Below are positions 48,657-59,473 of a stretch of DNA of 64,000 nt, piece after piece; positions within the stretch are counted from its first letter, which is position 1, and the number at the start of each line of letters is the position of its first letter. The translations under genes were made by a program, and so were the position numbers. The stretch comes from Halodesulfovibrio sp. Lineage in GTDB: Bacteria; Desulfobacterota; Desulfovibrionia; Desulfovibrionales; Desulfovibrionaceae. The DNA lies in contig NZ_JAOARI010000017.1 of the NCBI RefSeq assembly GCF_025210605.1, positions 186,001-250,000 of the forward strand, in the 5' to 3' direction. The notes beneath the pieces were generated by a model, which was not told where the DNA came from, did not search any database, and saw only the letters and a list, made by a program, of their open reading frames with translations.

Positions 48657-50474
48657 ATGTTTAGAAGATTAACAATTCGTGTGCGTGTATTTTTACTTTT
48701 ATCAGTAGTTTTACTTTTCATTGCAGGCATTCTTTTAATTAATGTACGTTTTGCAATACAATCAAATGAAGCAACAATTCACCATTTACAATCCGTCATG
48801 CTTGAAGATGAGAAGCAGACACTGCAAGTTGCAACACATTCGTTAGCACTCACTCTCAGTGCTGAACTTTCCACTATTGACAGCAAAGAAGAGCAACATC
48901 GCGTCATCCAGAATGCTCTTGAAAAAATTCGTTTTAAGGAAGATCAGTCAGGGTACTTTTTTGTTTTTGACGATACTACCAACGTAGCGCTTCCCACTAA
49001 AAAAACTGCTGTTGGCAAAGACATGGGGCAGTCACAGGACACCAACGGAATATACTACGTCCGTGAGCTCAAAAAAGCTGCATCGGCGGGTGGCGGATTT
49101 GTAGAATATGTATTCAACAAACCGGGGCAAGGTGACCAGCCAAAACTTGCTTACGCTGAAAGCATTCCACAAACCTCCTACTGGATTGGAACAGGAAGCT
49201 ATATCGACAACATAGAGAAACAAGGACAAATCGTTCGAGAAGAAGATGAGCAAATATTGTGGGAAAATATGATGTTGCAACTCTCTATCATCGCGACGGT
49301 ACTTCTGTTTGTCTTTGCCCCATTTTGTCTTTTTCTTGTGCGTTCCATCGTTACTCCTGTATCAGAAGCAAATTCAGTCGCGCGTCAAATCGCAGCAGGA
49401 AACCTTGATGTAGTTGTTGAAGCAACCGGAAATGATGAAATTTCCGCCCTGCAAGCATCACTCGGCGTTATGGCAGAAACACTCCGAAACAATATTGAAG
49501 ACATGGCTGCAAAAGAACAAGAAGCACAACATCAGGCTTCATTGGCGAGGGAAGCAGCCGCACGAGCAGAAGAGGCTATGCAGCAGGCTGCCGTTGCAAC
49601 CAGTCAAGGTATCAATACTGCGGCAGAGCGTCTTACAGGGCTTGTAGGAAGCATTAACGCCAACTCCACAGACCTTGCTGCAACCAGCAGACAACTTGAG
49701 CACGGGGCGGAAATCCAGCTGAACCGGATCAGCGAAACAGCTACCGCTATGGAAGAAATGAACGCCACAGTCCTTGAAGTTGCACGCAATGCTGGAGACG
49801 CAGCTGAGCGTACAGAACAATCCCGTCAACAGGCGGCAGAGGGACAAGCTGTCGTAAACGACACGATTCAGTCTATCGACACACTGCGAGAAATGACAGA
49901 GACACTTCGAGAAAACATGAACCAACTTGGCAGCGAGTCTGATGCTATCGGGGAAGTCATGACCATAATTAACGACATCGCCGATCAGACCAACCTGCTT
50001 GCGCTTAACGCAGCCATTGAAGCTGCAAGAGCTGGCGAGGCAGGCAGAGGCTTTGCGGTTGTAGCTGACGAAGTGCGTAAGCTTGCAGAAAAAACTATGG
50101 GTGCCACCAGTGAAGTTGGCAACAGCATCAGCACAATCCAACAGCTTGCACAAAAGAATATAAAAGGAATGGAAGAATCTACAGCAGCCATGCAATCAAC
50201 AGCTGAACGCTCGAAGACCTCAGGTGATATGCTTCAGTCAATTGTAGAAATGGCGAACGCAGCCGCAGCACAGGTGCAGTCCATTGCCGCAGCAGCCGAA
50301 GAACAGTCAGCGGCATCTGAGGAGATCACAAGGTCTATTGAAGAAATTAATGGCATAGCCAATGAATCACGCTCAATGGCAGGCAATGCAGAACAAAGTG
50401 TATCTGCCTTGCACACTGAGGCTAGAAACCTTCAAGAGATTATCCACGAATTGAAAGAGGAAGCCTCTAGCTAA
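48657..50474 (+). CDS. Methyl-accepting chemotaxis protein with single Cache sensor domain
   Basis: The 605-residue receptor has a first membrane segment at residues 9-30 and a periplasmic sCache_2-type domain at about 35-195 ([25 protein letters not shown]). A second membrane segment lies at about 203-226, then a HAMP domain and a long coiled-coil signalling domain. The kinase-contact tip reads [22 protein letters not shown]. No CheR-binding pentapeptide is seen at the C-terminus. Cache domains of this type often bind small organic acids, so lactate or pyruvate are reasonable but unproven ligands given the neighbours. A sigma-28 promoter and AAAGGGG precede it. Confidence 0.95.
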   Translation: MFRRLTIRVRVFLLLSVVLLFIAGILLINVRFAIQSNEATIHHLQSVMLEDEKQTLQVATHSLALTLSAELSTIDSKEEQHRVIQNALEKIRFKEDQSGYFFVFDDTTNVALPTKKTAVGKDMGQSQDTNGIYYVRELKKAASAGGGFVEYVFNKPGQGDQPKLAYAESIPQTSYWIGTGSYIDNIEKQGQIVREEDEQILWENMMLQLSIIATVLLFVFAPFCLFLVRSIVTPVSEANSVARQIAAGNLDVVVEATGNDEISALQASLGVMAETLRNNIEDMAAKEQEAQHQASLAREAAARAEEAMQQAAVATSQGINTAAERLTGLVGSINANSTDLAATSRQLEHGAEIQLNRISETATAMEEMNATVLEVARNAGDAAERTEQSRQQAAEGQAVVNDTIQSIDTLREMTETLRENMNQLGSESDAIGEVMTIINDIADQTNLLALNAAIEAARAGEAGRGFAVVADEVRKLAEKTMGATSEVGNSISTIQQLAQKNIKGMEESTAAMQSTAERSKTSGDMLQSIVEMANAAAAQVQSIAAAAEEQSAASEEITRSIEEINGIANESRSMAGNAEQSVSALHTEARNLQEIIHELKEEASS

Positions 50475-50543
50475 CATATAGAAATACAGAAAAACTCAGA
50501 GATACGGTCTACACATTCGTACACTTCGAGCATATCCCCACAC

Positions 50544-50576
50544 AACTGGCTGTAAGACGAGTTCTTGCAGCCAGTT
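50544..50576. terminator. Hairpin between the chemoreceptor and holB
   Basis: AACTGGCTGTAAG pairs with CTTGCAGCCAGTT, including one G-U pair, around a 7-base loop. A U run is lacking on both sides, so termination is likely but not certain. Confidence 0.55.
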
Positions 50577-50665
50577 TGCATATGCAGCAGCTAACTTGCA
50601 ATAAATTGAGCCAGAAAAAAGAATCGCCCCATCAAAAAAACGAGAGCAGCTATGAAAAATAAAAG

Positions 50666-51622
50666 CTAACGAATAGTGCGCCCGCTACTTTTAGCAGCAA
50701 ACTTTGCAAGAAGGTACATCTTAGTGCCAAGCCAATCTACTACAAGTGGCGGGGATACGAGTGCATTAAGAGAATCCTGACATTCACTCAGTACTTCATC
50801 CAACTTGCGCTGACGTCCCATATCAAGCTGTGCAAACAGACGTGCAAGCTCGCCACCTTTTCTACCAGTTATGGCACTTGCAAGCTCATGCTGACAATGC
50901 ACCAAGAGTTGCATGGCAAGAGTTGCATCCAGCGCACCGCGAGTTCCTGTTTTAGCTAGCAGCCCTGTACCTTCCACCATGAATGTTGCGAGTACATCTG
51001 CCCATTCGCGCACTTCTTCTGAACGAGCTGAAGAGTCACCCACAGGCCATGCAAGAGTCACTACCCAACTCCGTGATACCAAAGTAGGCAGCAATCGTTC
51101 GCGCTGCGGTGCGAGAAGAAGAAAACTGGTGTTTGGACGTGGTTCTTCGAGGGATTTAAGTAAGGCATTTGCGGATGCAATGCTCAAGGATTGTGCTTCG
51201 AACAAAACAACCACACGTTTTCTTTCTGAACGTGGCGGCTCACCAAGAATAGTGCGTAATTCCCGTATCCATTCTATTTTAATAGTTCCGGTAGCATTCG
51301 GTTCACCATCATAACCGATGGAACCGGCACGCCCATCGAAAAAAAACAAATCGCGTGATGCTTTGGTAATCATCTGTCTGCATGCACTACAATCCATGCA
51401 CGGTGCAGGAGAATTCAGACAATTAATACGCGCAGCCCAATAGAGCGCCACGGCTTCGCGTTCTTCGGCGGTTCCACCTTCGAACAAAACAACTTGTGGC
51501 GGGTCTTCTGCGAGCTGCTCAATAAAGCCCCGCACTCTGGCATGACGAGCATCCAGAGACGGGGCTATAATATCATGAGGCTCCAGAGCGGACTGGGTGG
51601 ATTGGTCTTTTGACGTACCCAA
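50666..51622 (-). CDS. holB: DNA polymerase III subunit delta'
   Basis: Delta' is the stator of the clamp loader. The 318-residue protein has the AAA+ layout with a degenerate nucleotide loop (FEGGTAEER instead of GxxGxGKT), which is common in delta' subunits. It has a zinc module (CLNSPAPCMDCSAC) and the ALLKSLEEPRPNTSFLLL segment typical of the family. The usual SRC motif reads SRS. It starts 18 bases after the purA stop codon and is therefore co-transcribed with it. Confidence 0.9.
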   Translation of the reverse strand: MGTSKDQSTQSALEPHDIIAPSLDARHARVRGFIEQLAEDPPQVVLFEGGTAEEREAVALYWAARINCLNSPAPCMDCSACRQMITKASRDLFFFDGRAGSIGYDGEPNATGTIKIEWIRELRTILGEPPRSERKRVVVLFEAQSLSIASANALLKSLEEPRPNTSFLLLAPQRERLLPTLVSRSWVVTLAWPVGDSSARSEEVREWADVLATFMVEGTGLLAKTGTRGALDATLAMQLLVHCQHELASAITGRKGGELARLFAQLDMGRQRKLDEVLSECQDSLNALVSPPLVVDWLGTKMYLLAKFAAKSSGRTIR

Positions 51623-51640
51623 ACCGTTACCTCCGGTTAG

Positions 51641-52996
<1,356 letters not shown>

Positions 52997-53131
52997 TTAA
53001 TACACTCTTTATAGTGCCGTCAATTGATTCCGAGAGAATTTTTTCACTAGCGACCTGTTAGATTCCTGTTATAATACGTATACGGAGAAAAAATCTGACG
53101 GTACGCCCCGTTATCTAACTTCGGAGAATCA

Positions 53132-54772
53132 ATGAAGAGACGCTTTTTCACCTCAAAAGAAGCCTACTTCCTGTTCCTGCTTATTGCAGCGCAAGCGGTA
53201 ATCATGCTGGGTACAGAAGTTGTGACGTATCTCTACCGGATGCCACCGGTGCGAGTCGTTGTGCCGAACGTCTCTCAATTTTCCTCTCTTGTTTCCCCAT
53301 ATGGTCTTGGTGTCGATGGCGAATTACTGAGTAGCTTTGCCAAAGATAAAGGCTACACCATCGCTATTCTTCGAGCCAAAAGTGCAAATGAAGCATGGAC
53401 ACTGATTGCAAATGACGAGGCAGACATGCTCGTAGGGTTCGGAGGAGAAATTCCAGAAGAATATGCCCATAAAATATCAGCCGGACCTGCATACGACGAA
53501 TACCGCTCCGTCACCATCCAAGACACAAAACTTACAGACAATAAAGAGCTACAGGCGCTTTGTACCAGTCTACTCAAGACTGTTCCGCATGGTGTAGATC
53601 GAGAAATCTACCGCGAAAATGCCACATTCCTGTCTTCGGTTGCCGATGCACTCCCGCAAGTAATGTCTCCTAGAGAAGACAGCGAGCCGTCAGGGCATAC
53701 ACCGTACGCCAAAGAAAAACTCTTTGGTGCGACTGTCAGCGTTGACGCCGACACAAAACAAGAAAAAGCGGCTGTGACCAAACAACTTCCAGCCGATGAA
53801 ATTCCAGCCACTGAAGCTCCCGAAACAGAATCTCTCGACGACGAAGACTGCGTCGATTTTGACCGATTCCACATGTACCATCTCATGTCATTCGATAATG
53901 ATAAGAACGGCACTGCGGAAATCGATATCCGCAACTTCACCATGCTCCAGCCATTTTTTCTCGATGTTGTCCCCAAAGCACAGACCAGAGCACCGCGCTC
54001 GTATCACTGGTTTTGGCGTAATGTATTCTTTGCCGGAGCAGGACTGCAAAAAGATTTAGCGGAGTTCTGGGAAGAAGTGCAGGCTAGCCATACCGTAGAA
54101 AAACTCATCGAGAAACATTACGGATTTTTCCCCGAAAAATTAAACTACTACGTTATTGCTAAACTTAAAAAAGCACTGCGCCGGAAGGTTCCACGATATT
54201 TAAAGACAATGCAGACCGCGAGTCAGAAAAACAATATCGACCCGCTTCTTTTAACTGCTGTCATATTTCAGGAATCACATTTTAGAAGCAGTGCGCGCAG
54301 CAGAACCGGTGTTCGCGGCTTAATGCAGATAACGCAAACAACAGCCAAAGAGCTGGGCATTAACCGGCTTGACCCGCACCAGTCTATTCTGGGCGGCGCA
54401 ACTTATCTGCGTAAATTATGGGACAGATTTGAAAAGTACAATCTGGCAGACTGGGACAGATGGTTCTTTACTCTTGCGGCATACAACCAAGGGTTTGGAC
54501 ATGTTACCGACGCGATTAAACTTTCGAAGAAACGCGGCGGCACTGGAAAAACATGGCAGGAACTCAAAGAAATTTTACCGCTTCTGGCCTGGAAGCGTTA
54601 CTACTCTCAGACCAGACACGGTTATTGTCGCGGCTACGAAGCCGTTACATACGTGGAAAATATTCGGTACTACTATTATCTTCTTAACGGGCTAGTCGCT
54701 CTTTCGCGGCCGGAAGGGAAGAACCTTGGCAAGCTTCGGAGCAGCCTTAACCTCACCGCTTCCAGCATTTGA
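53132..54772 (+). CDS. mltF: Membrane-bound lytic murein transglycosylase F-like protein
   Basis: The 546-residue protein has a membrane anchor or signal segment at residues 12-30, a periplasmic solute-binding-protein-like domain, and a C-terminal SLT transglycosylase domain. The latter has the catalytic glutamate at about residue 381 in FQESHF, then RGLMQITQTTAKELG and YNQGFGHV. This order is that of MltF, which cleaves peptidoglycan. The solute-binding part is split by an acidic, Pro/Thr/Glu-rich insert at about 185-250 that is not part of usual MltF. GGAGA precedes the ATG. The last 81 bases overlap a convergent gene. Confidence 0.88.
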   Translation: MKRRFFTSKEAYFLFLLIAAQAVIMLGTEVVTYLYRMPPVRVVVPNVSQFSSLVSPYGLGVDGELLSSFAKDKGYTIAILRAKSANEAWTLIANDEADMLVGFGGEIPEEYAHKISAGPAYDEYRSVTIQDTKLTDNKELQALCTSLLKTVPHGVDREIYRENATFLSSVADALPQVMSPREDSEPSGHTPYAKEKLFGATVSVDADTKQEKAAVTKQLPADEIPATEAPETESLDDEDCVDFDRFHMYHLMSFDNDKNGTAEIDIRNFTMLQPFFLDVVPKAQTRAPRSYHWFWRNVFFAGAGLQKDLAEFWEEVQASHTVEKLIEKHYGFFPEKLNYYVIAKLKKALRRKVPRYLKTMQTASQKNNIDPLLLTAVIFQESHFRSSARSRTGVRGLMQITQTTAKELGINRLDPHQSILGGATYLRKLWDRFEKYNLADWDRWFFTLAAYNQGFGHVTDAIKLSKKRGGTGKTWQELKEILPLLAWKRYYSQTRHGYCRGYEAVTYVENIRYYYYLLNGLVALSRPEGKNLGKLRSSLNLTASSI

Positions 54773-55051
54773 TGCAGTTTGTGCATCTGATTTTTTTTCT
54801 ACAATATCAAATGCTGCCTGTGGCGGCATACTGTGCATATTTGCCTGTTCAGACTCAGCCCAGTTATGATTAAAAAGCTGGTTTTTCCAGCGCAATGCCT
54901 GAATCAGAGAAAAAATTAACGCAGATTCTTCCCACTCTCGGGTAGGTTCAAACTCATCTGTTTTATGTGCGTACTTTTCCCACAGATCCATAAGGGATGC
55001 TTCATCGAAGCTATTAAGCTGTGAAGCCAGCTTTCGGAGGGCGCGTTCCAT
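54692..55051 (-). CDS. Small protein of unknown function, overlapping mltF convergently
   Basis: I do not recognise the family. The frame is open from 55126, but the likely start is the ATG at 55051, which follows AAAGGAG by 12 bases; an ATG at 55117 is the alternative. The 119-residue product has a helical, Leu/Trp-rich middle (LNSFDEASLMDLWEKYAHKTDEF and SALIFSLIQALRWKNQLF) and a polar Ala/Lys-rich tail ending PFRPRKSD. It is probably cytoplasmic. The 3' end overlaps the mltF gene on the other strand by 81 bases. Coding status is supported by composition and ribosome binding site only. Confidence 0.55.
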   Translation of the reverse strand: MERALRKLASQLNSFDEASLMDLWEKYAHKTDEFEPTREWEESALIFSLIQALRWKNQLFNHNWAESEQANMHSMPPQAAFDIVEKKSDAQTASNAGSGEVKAAPKLAKVLPFRPRKSD

Positions 55052-55186
55052 AACAGCAAATTGCTCCTTTCTACATGTGAATAATGATGGTACCGAATCC
55101 TTACTGCAATCTGCCATTGCCTTCAAATGAAAATTGCCCCCCGTGCTACTGTATGATACTTTCTTGCGCCTCTAGGGGGTGTTGTT

Positions 55187-55212
55187 GCCGAGTTCTGGCA
55201 ACTGAACTCGGC
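55187..55212 (+). promoter_or_regulatory. Hairpin in the leader of the AICAR transformylase gene
   Basis: GCCGAGTTC (55187-55195) and GAACTCGGC (55204-55212) form a perfect 9 bp stem with an 8-base loop. Outer GGTG and CACC may extend it. It is not a terminator, as no U run follows, and I could not match it to the ZTP or purine riboswitches. Confidence 0.5.
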
Positions 55213-55275
55213 GATGCACCACATGTTTGTGTTTTATTTGGGCTACTAACATAAGACAAGCGGAGTCAAAACCTC

Positions 55276-56550
55276 ATGAGCGACTTGAAGAATATGTACA
55301 AAACCATTCTCGGTGATCCTTTTCCATCCGAGATGAAAGTTCAACTGGGCGATCAAGAGCTTGTGTATCGCAAGCGCACGTGGGAAATTGACGGGGAAGA
55401 AAAAGGGCTTCGTTACGGCGAAAACCCTGACCAGCCAGCAGCTGTGTACGAGCTGGCGGAAGGCTCCCTAACTCTTGGTGGTATGGAGTTTCGTGGACCG
55501 GGGAAAGGTCTTGTTTCTGCGTTAACTGAAGAAAATATGATTCAGGCAGGCAAGCATCCCGGCAAAACCAACCTGACAGATGTTGATAACGCCATTAACA
55601 TTTTGCAGTACCTCACTGCAAAACCGGCTGCCCTCATCTTAAAACACAATAACCCTTGCGGTGCCGCATGGTCAGACAAGGGTGTTGCAGACGCGCTTAA
55701 CAAAGCGTTCTGGAGCGACCGCATTGCAGCCTTCGGCGGCGCAGTGGTGGTAAACCGACCTATGGATTTAGAGTGTGCCAAAGTTATTAACAGCGCATAC
55801 TTTGAAGTAGTAGCAGCACCTGCTTTTGAAGAAGGCGTTGTTGAAGAACTGAAAAAACGCAAGAACCTGCGCATTCTCGAAATTCCGGGAATGGCGCATC
55901 TTGAAGAACTGGTTAACGTACCTATGCTGGACTTCAAGAGCCTCATCGACGGCGGCATTGTTATGCAGCAGTCCTTCCGTAACCGCATCCTCACAGCAGA
56001 CGACTTTATTCCTGCAACAGCAGAAAAAGACGGCGTAGAAGTAGCAGCACGCAAACCGACAGCGCAGGAAGCAGACGACCTTCTTTTTGCATGGGCTGTC
56101 GAAGCCGGTGTTACCTCCAACTCCATCATTTTTGCCCGCAATGGTGCTACCGTTTCTATCGGCACCGGCGAGCAGGACAGAGTGGGCTGCGTAGAACTTA
56201 CTATCCACAAAGCATACACAAAATTTGCAGATATGCTGGCGTTTAAAGAACACGGTATTTCTTTGTACGAGCTTAAGCTTAAAGCTCTTGCAGATAAAGA
56301 ATCGCAGGCAATTCTGGACGACATTGAAGCCCGCACCCGCGCTGAAAAAGGTGGACTGATGGGAACCGCTATGGTTTCTGACGGTTTCTTCCCGTTCCGC
56401 GACGGTGTTGATGCAGCACTTGCACACGGTGTAAGCGCAATTGCACAGCCGGGCGGCTCTATTCGTGACCACGAAGTTATCGAAGCTGTAAACGAAGCTT
56501 CACCACAGGTAGCTATGGTCTTTACCGCGCAGCGTTCCTTTAAACATTAA
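55276..56550 (+). CDS. purH: AICAR transformylase, stand-alone (PurH C-terminal part only)
   Basis: The enzyme formylates AICAR with 10-formyl-THF, the penultimate step to IMP. The 424-residue protein begins shortly before LRYGENPDQPAAVYEL, the start of the transformylase domain, and contains LKHNNPCGAA and the C-terminal AQPGGSIRDHEVI. The IMP cyclohydrolase domain that forms the first about 200 residues of bifunctional PurH is absent, so cyclisation must be done by another gene product. GGAG lies upstream of the ATG. The gene appears to be single. Confidence 0.93.
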   Translation: MSDLKNMYKTILGDPFPSEMKVQLGDQELVYRKRTWEIDGEEKGLRYGENPDQPAAVYELAEGSLTLGGMEFRGPGKGLVSALTEENMIQAGKHPGKTNLTDVDNAINILQYLTAKPAALILKHNNPCGAAWSDKGVADALNKAFWSDRIAAFGGAVVVNRPMDLECAKVINSAYFEVVAAPAFEEGVVEELKKRKNLRILEIPGMAHLEELVNVPMLDFKSLIDGGIVMQQSFRNRILTADDFIPATAEKDGVEVAARKPTAQEADDLLFAWAVEAGVTSNSIIFARNGATVSIGTGEQDRVGCVELTIHKAYTKFADMLAFKEHGISLYELKLKALADKESQAILDDIEARTRAEKGGLMGTAMVSDGFFPFRDGVDAALAHGVSAIAQPGGSIRDHEVIEAVNEASPQVAMVFTAQRSFKH

Positions 56551-56556
56551 TATCTT

Positions 56557-56590
56557 ACTTCCCGCAGGTACGGTGTTACCTGCGGGAAGT
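56557..56590 (+). terminator. Hairpin after purH
   Basis: ACTTCCCGCAGGTA and TACCTGCGGGAAGT form a perfect 14 bp stem with a 6-base loop. No T run follows, so it may act as a factor-dependent or processing 3' end. Confidence 0.65.
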
Positions 56591-56716
56591 TACCATATGC
56601 TGCATCAAAAAAATTTTGCTTCTTACTTGGAAGCACCCGAAAAATACTCGGTGACTAGCTCACCGCATTGATACAAATGAATACCGGCGCTGTCGGTTCC
56701 AAATAAAGCAGGTTAT

Positions 56717-58795
56717 ATGAGTGCTTCTTCTCTGGTTCGGTATCCCGGACCGGGCTGTGTTGTAGAGTTCATGCACGGTAACAAGGCTCAGCAAGGCTGG
56801 GTACTGGACGAACAAGGTGGAAAACTACGAATTCTGACGATTAACAAACGCGAGATGAAGCTTGCTTCCTCACGCGTTCTTCCTTGGGCAGGACCATCGT
56901 ACAGCGGTGAGCGCTCCCGACAGGAAATCGGTACGCTGTTAGAAGAGCACCGTGCAAAACGTGATGCTCTAAGCGCAGAAATCGACGCTCTGGAACTATG
57001 GGATTTTGCACAGGGCGAAGTCGACAAAGAATCCATCCTGTGGTTCGCAGAACTGCTTTGGGAAGATCCTAGCATAGACCAACTTGCAGGTCTTGGCAGT
57101 GCGATGCTGGCTTGCAAAACCCATTTCAAATTTCAGCCGCCTGAATTCGAAATCTATCCTGCTGAAAAAGTTGAAAAGCGCCTCGAAGAAGATCGAAAAC
57201 GTCAAGAACGTGAAGCACTTGTCACTCAAGGCATGGGCTTTTTCCGCTCCCTATGGGAAAAGCATTCAAAAGGTCGTGCACTTGGTAAAACACCGGATGA
57301 AGGTGTTGCAGATCAACTTAAATCTATCATTTTGAACCGCCTTAGTGATCCGGATAGCCACGAAATTGAGCAAGTTTGGAAACAACTCGCCAAAGGTCTA
57401 CCGGAAGACCCGCATATGGCACTGCACCTTGCCCGCGCATGGGATTTAGTCCCACCGCATCACAACTTCTGGCTCGATCGTGCAGACTATGACGCCACCA
57501 ACAACTGGGCTGACGAGTTCACTACAGACGTACAAGAGATCAAAGACAAATGTCTTTCTGTTCGCCAGCAACCAGAAGAACGAACCTACATTTCTATTGA
57601 TTCCGCCACTACCAAGGACATCGACGATGCGTTCAACATTGAGCGCCGTGGTGACGGCGGCTACCGCTTACGAATTTCTCTCGCCTGCCCTGCTGTTGCA
57701 TGGCCGTTCGGCAGCCGCTTTGATAAAGAAGTGCTGCGCCGTGCCACCAGTGTATATCTGCCGGAAGGCGATTGCCACATGATGCCGACCACGCTCGGTA
57801 CTGATTTCTTCAGTCTTCATGCTAAGGAAGAACGTCCGTCACTGATTCTTGATATGGAATGCAGCAGCACAGGTGAACTTGAGCGCTGCACGCCGGTTGC
57901 TGTCTGGGTCAATCTGGCTGCAAACCTGACCTATATTGATTCCGAAGCTGTCATCAACGGCGGAGGCGAAGATACACCTGCTGCCGAATTTGCAGAGCAA
58001 ATCAAGCTAGGTGCAGAATTAAGTGATAAGCTGCAAGAACAGCGTATAGCTAACGGTGCGGTTATCATCGAACGCAATGATCCTAAGGTGAAACTTTCCG
58101 GCGAAGGAGAAAACACCAAAGTTGAAATGATTCCTGCCGATGAGACACCAAAGGCTATGAAGCTTGTCAGCGAAATGATGATTCTGGCAAATACCGGTGT
58201 GGCAGAATGGGCAAAAGAACACGGTATTACCCTGCTGCACAGAACGCAGGACGTAGCTGTGCCAAAAGAATACGTCGGCGTATGGAGTGCACCGCACGAT
58301 ATTGCCCGTGTTGTTAAAGCGCTCTCTTCTGCTATTCTAGAAACAACACCAAGACCGCATAGAGGCATCGGTGTTAATGCATACAGCCCGATTACGTCTC
58401 CGCTCAGGCGCTACCCTGACCTTGTCAACGTAGCACAAGTAATACACTATGCTGCTACTGGTGAAGCGCAATGGTCAAACGAAGAAATCATGACAATGCT
58501 TCCTCTGCTGAATGCACGACTTGATTCCGTGGGACAAATCCAACGTTTCCGCCCTCGTTACTGGAAGTTGTTGTACTTCAAACAGCAAGGGGACAAAGTC
58601 TGGCGTGAATCCATTGTTACTGAAGAAAATGATGCTTTTGTAACTGTATCTTTACCGAACGAGCAAATTTTCGTACGTGGCAGACGTAAGTCTTTTGGTG
58701 ATAAGGTGAATCCGGGGCAGCATTTCATGGTTCGCATCGGCAAGGTTCACCCGTTAAATAATGAAATCCAGATTCTGGATGCTATGGAAAGTTAA
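56717..58795 (+). CDS. RNase II-family 3'-5' exoribonuclease (RNB domain)
   Basis: The 692-residue protein has a poorly conserved N-terminal region with a charged helix (about residues 150-190) and an RNB catalytic domain from about 290. The metal site is visible in YISIDSATTKDIDDAFNIE with the conserved aspartates, and the domain ends near TSPLRRYPDLVNV. The C-terminal part is a short S1-like RNA-binding tail. RNB enzymes degrade single-stranded RNA in mRNA turnover. It is closer in layout to the RNase II type of cyanobacteria and delta-proteobacteria than to RNase R. It is followed 72 bases later by plsY. Confidence 0.9.
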   Translation: MSASSLVRYPGPGCVVEFMHGNKAQQGWVLDEQGGKLRILTINKREMKLASSRVLPWAGPSYSGERSRQEIGTLLEEHRAKRDALSAEIDALELWDFAQGEVDKESILWFAELLWEDPSIDQLAGLGSAMLACKTHFKFQPPEFEIYPAEKVEKRLEEDRKRQEREALVTQGMGFFRSLWEKHSKGRALGKTPDEGVADQLKSIILNRLSDPDSHEIEQVWKQLAKGLPEDPHMALHLARAWDLVPPHHNFWLDRADYDATNNWADEFTTDVQEIKDKCLSVRQQPEERTYISIDSATTKDIDDAFNIERRGDGGYRLRISLACPAVAWPFGSRFDKEVLRRATSVYLPEGDCHMMPTTLGTDFFSLHAKEERPSLILDMECSSTGELERCTPVAVWVNLAANLTYIDSEAVINGGGEDTPAAEFAEQIKLGAELSDKLQEQRIANGAVIIERNDPKVKLSGEGENTKVEMIPADETPKAMKLVSEMMILANTGVAEWAKEHGITLLHRTQDVAVPKEYVGVWSAPHDIARVVKALSSAILETTPRPHRGIGVNAYSPITSPLRRYPDLVNVAQVIHYAATGEAQWSNEEIMTMLPLLNARLDSVGQIQRFRPRYWKLLYFKQQGDKVWRESIVTEENDAFVTVSLPNEQIFVRGRRKSFGDKVNPGQHFMVRIGKVHPLNNEIQILDAMES

Positions 58796-58867
58796 CAAAC
58801 TGTTTTGTGGCTGACACAACTACAGAGTTCACAGAATAGATAGTACGCTATCGCAAGGAGATTGAAC

Positions 58868-59473
58868 ATGCTGGCAAAACTTATTTGGCTTGGTATCGCG
58901 TATGTTATGGGTTCCATTCCGTTCGGTCTGCTCATCGCTCAAGCTACCTGCGGAATCGATCCGCGTCTTGACGGCAGTAAAAATGTCGGCGCTACCAACG
59001 TAGCCCGCCTGTGCGGCTTTAAATACGGCGTAGCAACACTGACATGCGATCTTCTTAAAGGCGCTATTCCGGTGGCAATTGCTTTTGTCATCAGCCACAA
59101 CTGGTTATTTTTAAGCCTTGTCGCACTTGCAGCACTTATGGGACACGTTTGCTCATGCTTCCTCAACTTTAAAGGCGGTAAAGCTGTAGCAACTACTGTC
59201 GGCGTTTTTGTTCCGCTGGCATTTTTCCCATTACTTTTTAGCTGTATTGTCAGCGCACTCGTCATTTGGCGCTCCGGCTTTGTATCTATGGGGTCACTCA
59301 CTCTTGTAGTAACCCTTCCTGTCTTCCTGTTCCTGTCCGGCCACTGGTCTTTTATTCCTTTGGCTCTCGTAGTGCTCGCACTCGTATTCTGGACTCATAG
59401 AGAAAATATTGTCCGCCTTGCTCATGGCGAAGAAAAATCGTGGCTTAAAAAGAAGCACGAGGAACAAGCATAA
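58868..59473 (+). CDS. plsY: Glycerol-3-phosphate acyltransferase PlsY
   Basis: PlsY transfers the acyl group of acyl phosphate to glycerol 3-phosphate in the inner membrane, the first step of phospholipid synthesis. The 201-residue protein has about five membrane segments and the three PlsY motifs: GSIPFGLL near the start, [13 protein letters not shown] with the substrate site, and [29 protein letters not shown]. The ATG at 58868 is preceded by AAGGAG. A TTG two codons earlier is also possible but worse placed. The stop overlaps the thrC start by one base. Confidence 0.96.
   Translation: MLAKLIWLGIAYVMGSIPFGLLIAQATCGIDPRLDGSKNVGATNVARLCGFKYGVATLTCDLLKGAIPVAIAFVISHNWLFLSLVALAALMGHVCSCFLNFKGGKAVATTVGVFVPLAFFPLLFSCIVSALVIWRSGFVSMGSLTLVVTLPVFLFLSGHWSFIPLALVVLALVFWTHRENIVRLAHGEEKSWLKKKHEEQA

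Noticed and set aside
55130-55275. Purine or ZTP riboswitch before purH
   Set aside because: The conserved core sequences of these families are absent; only a plain hairpin is present.
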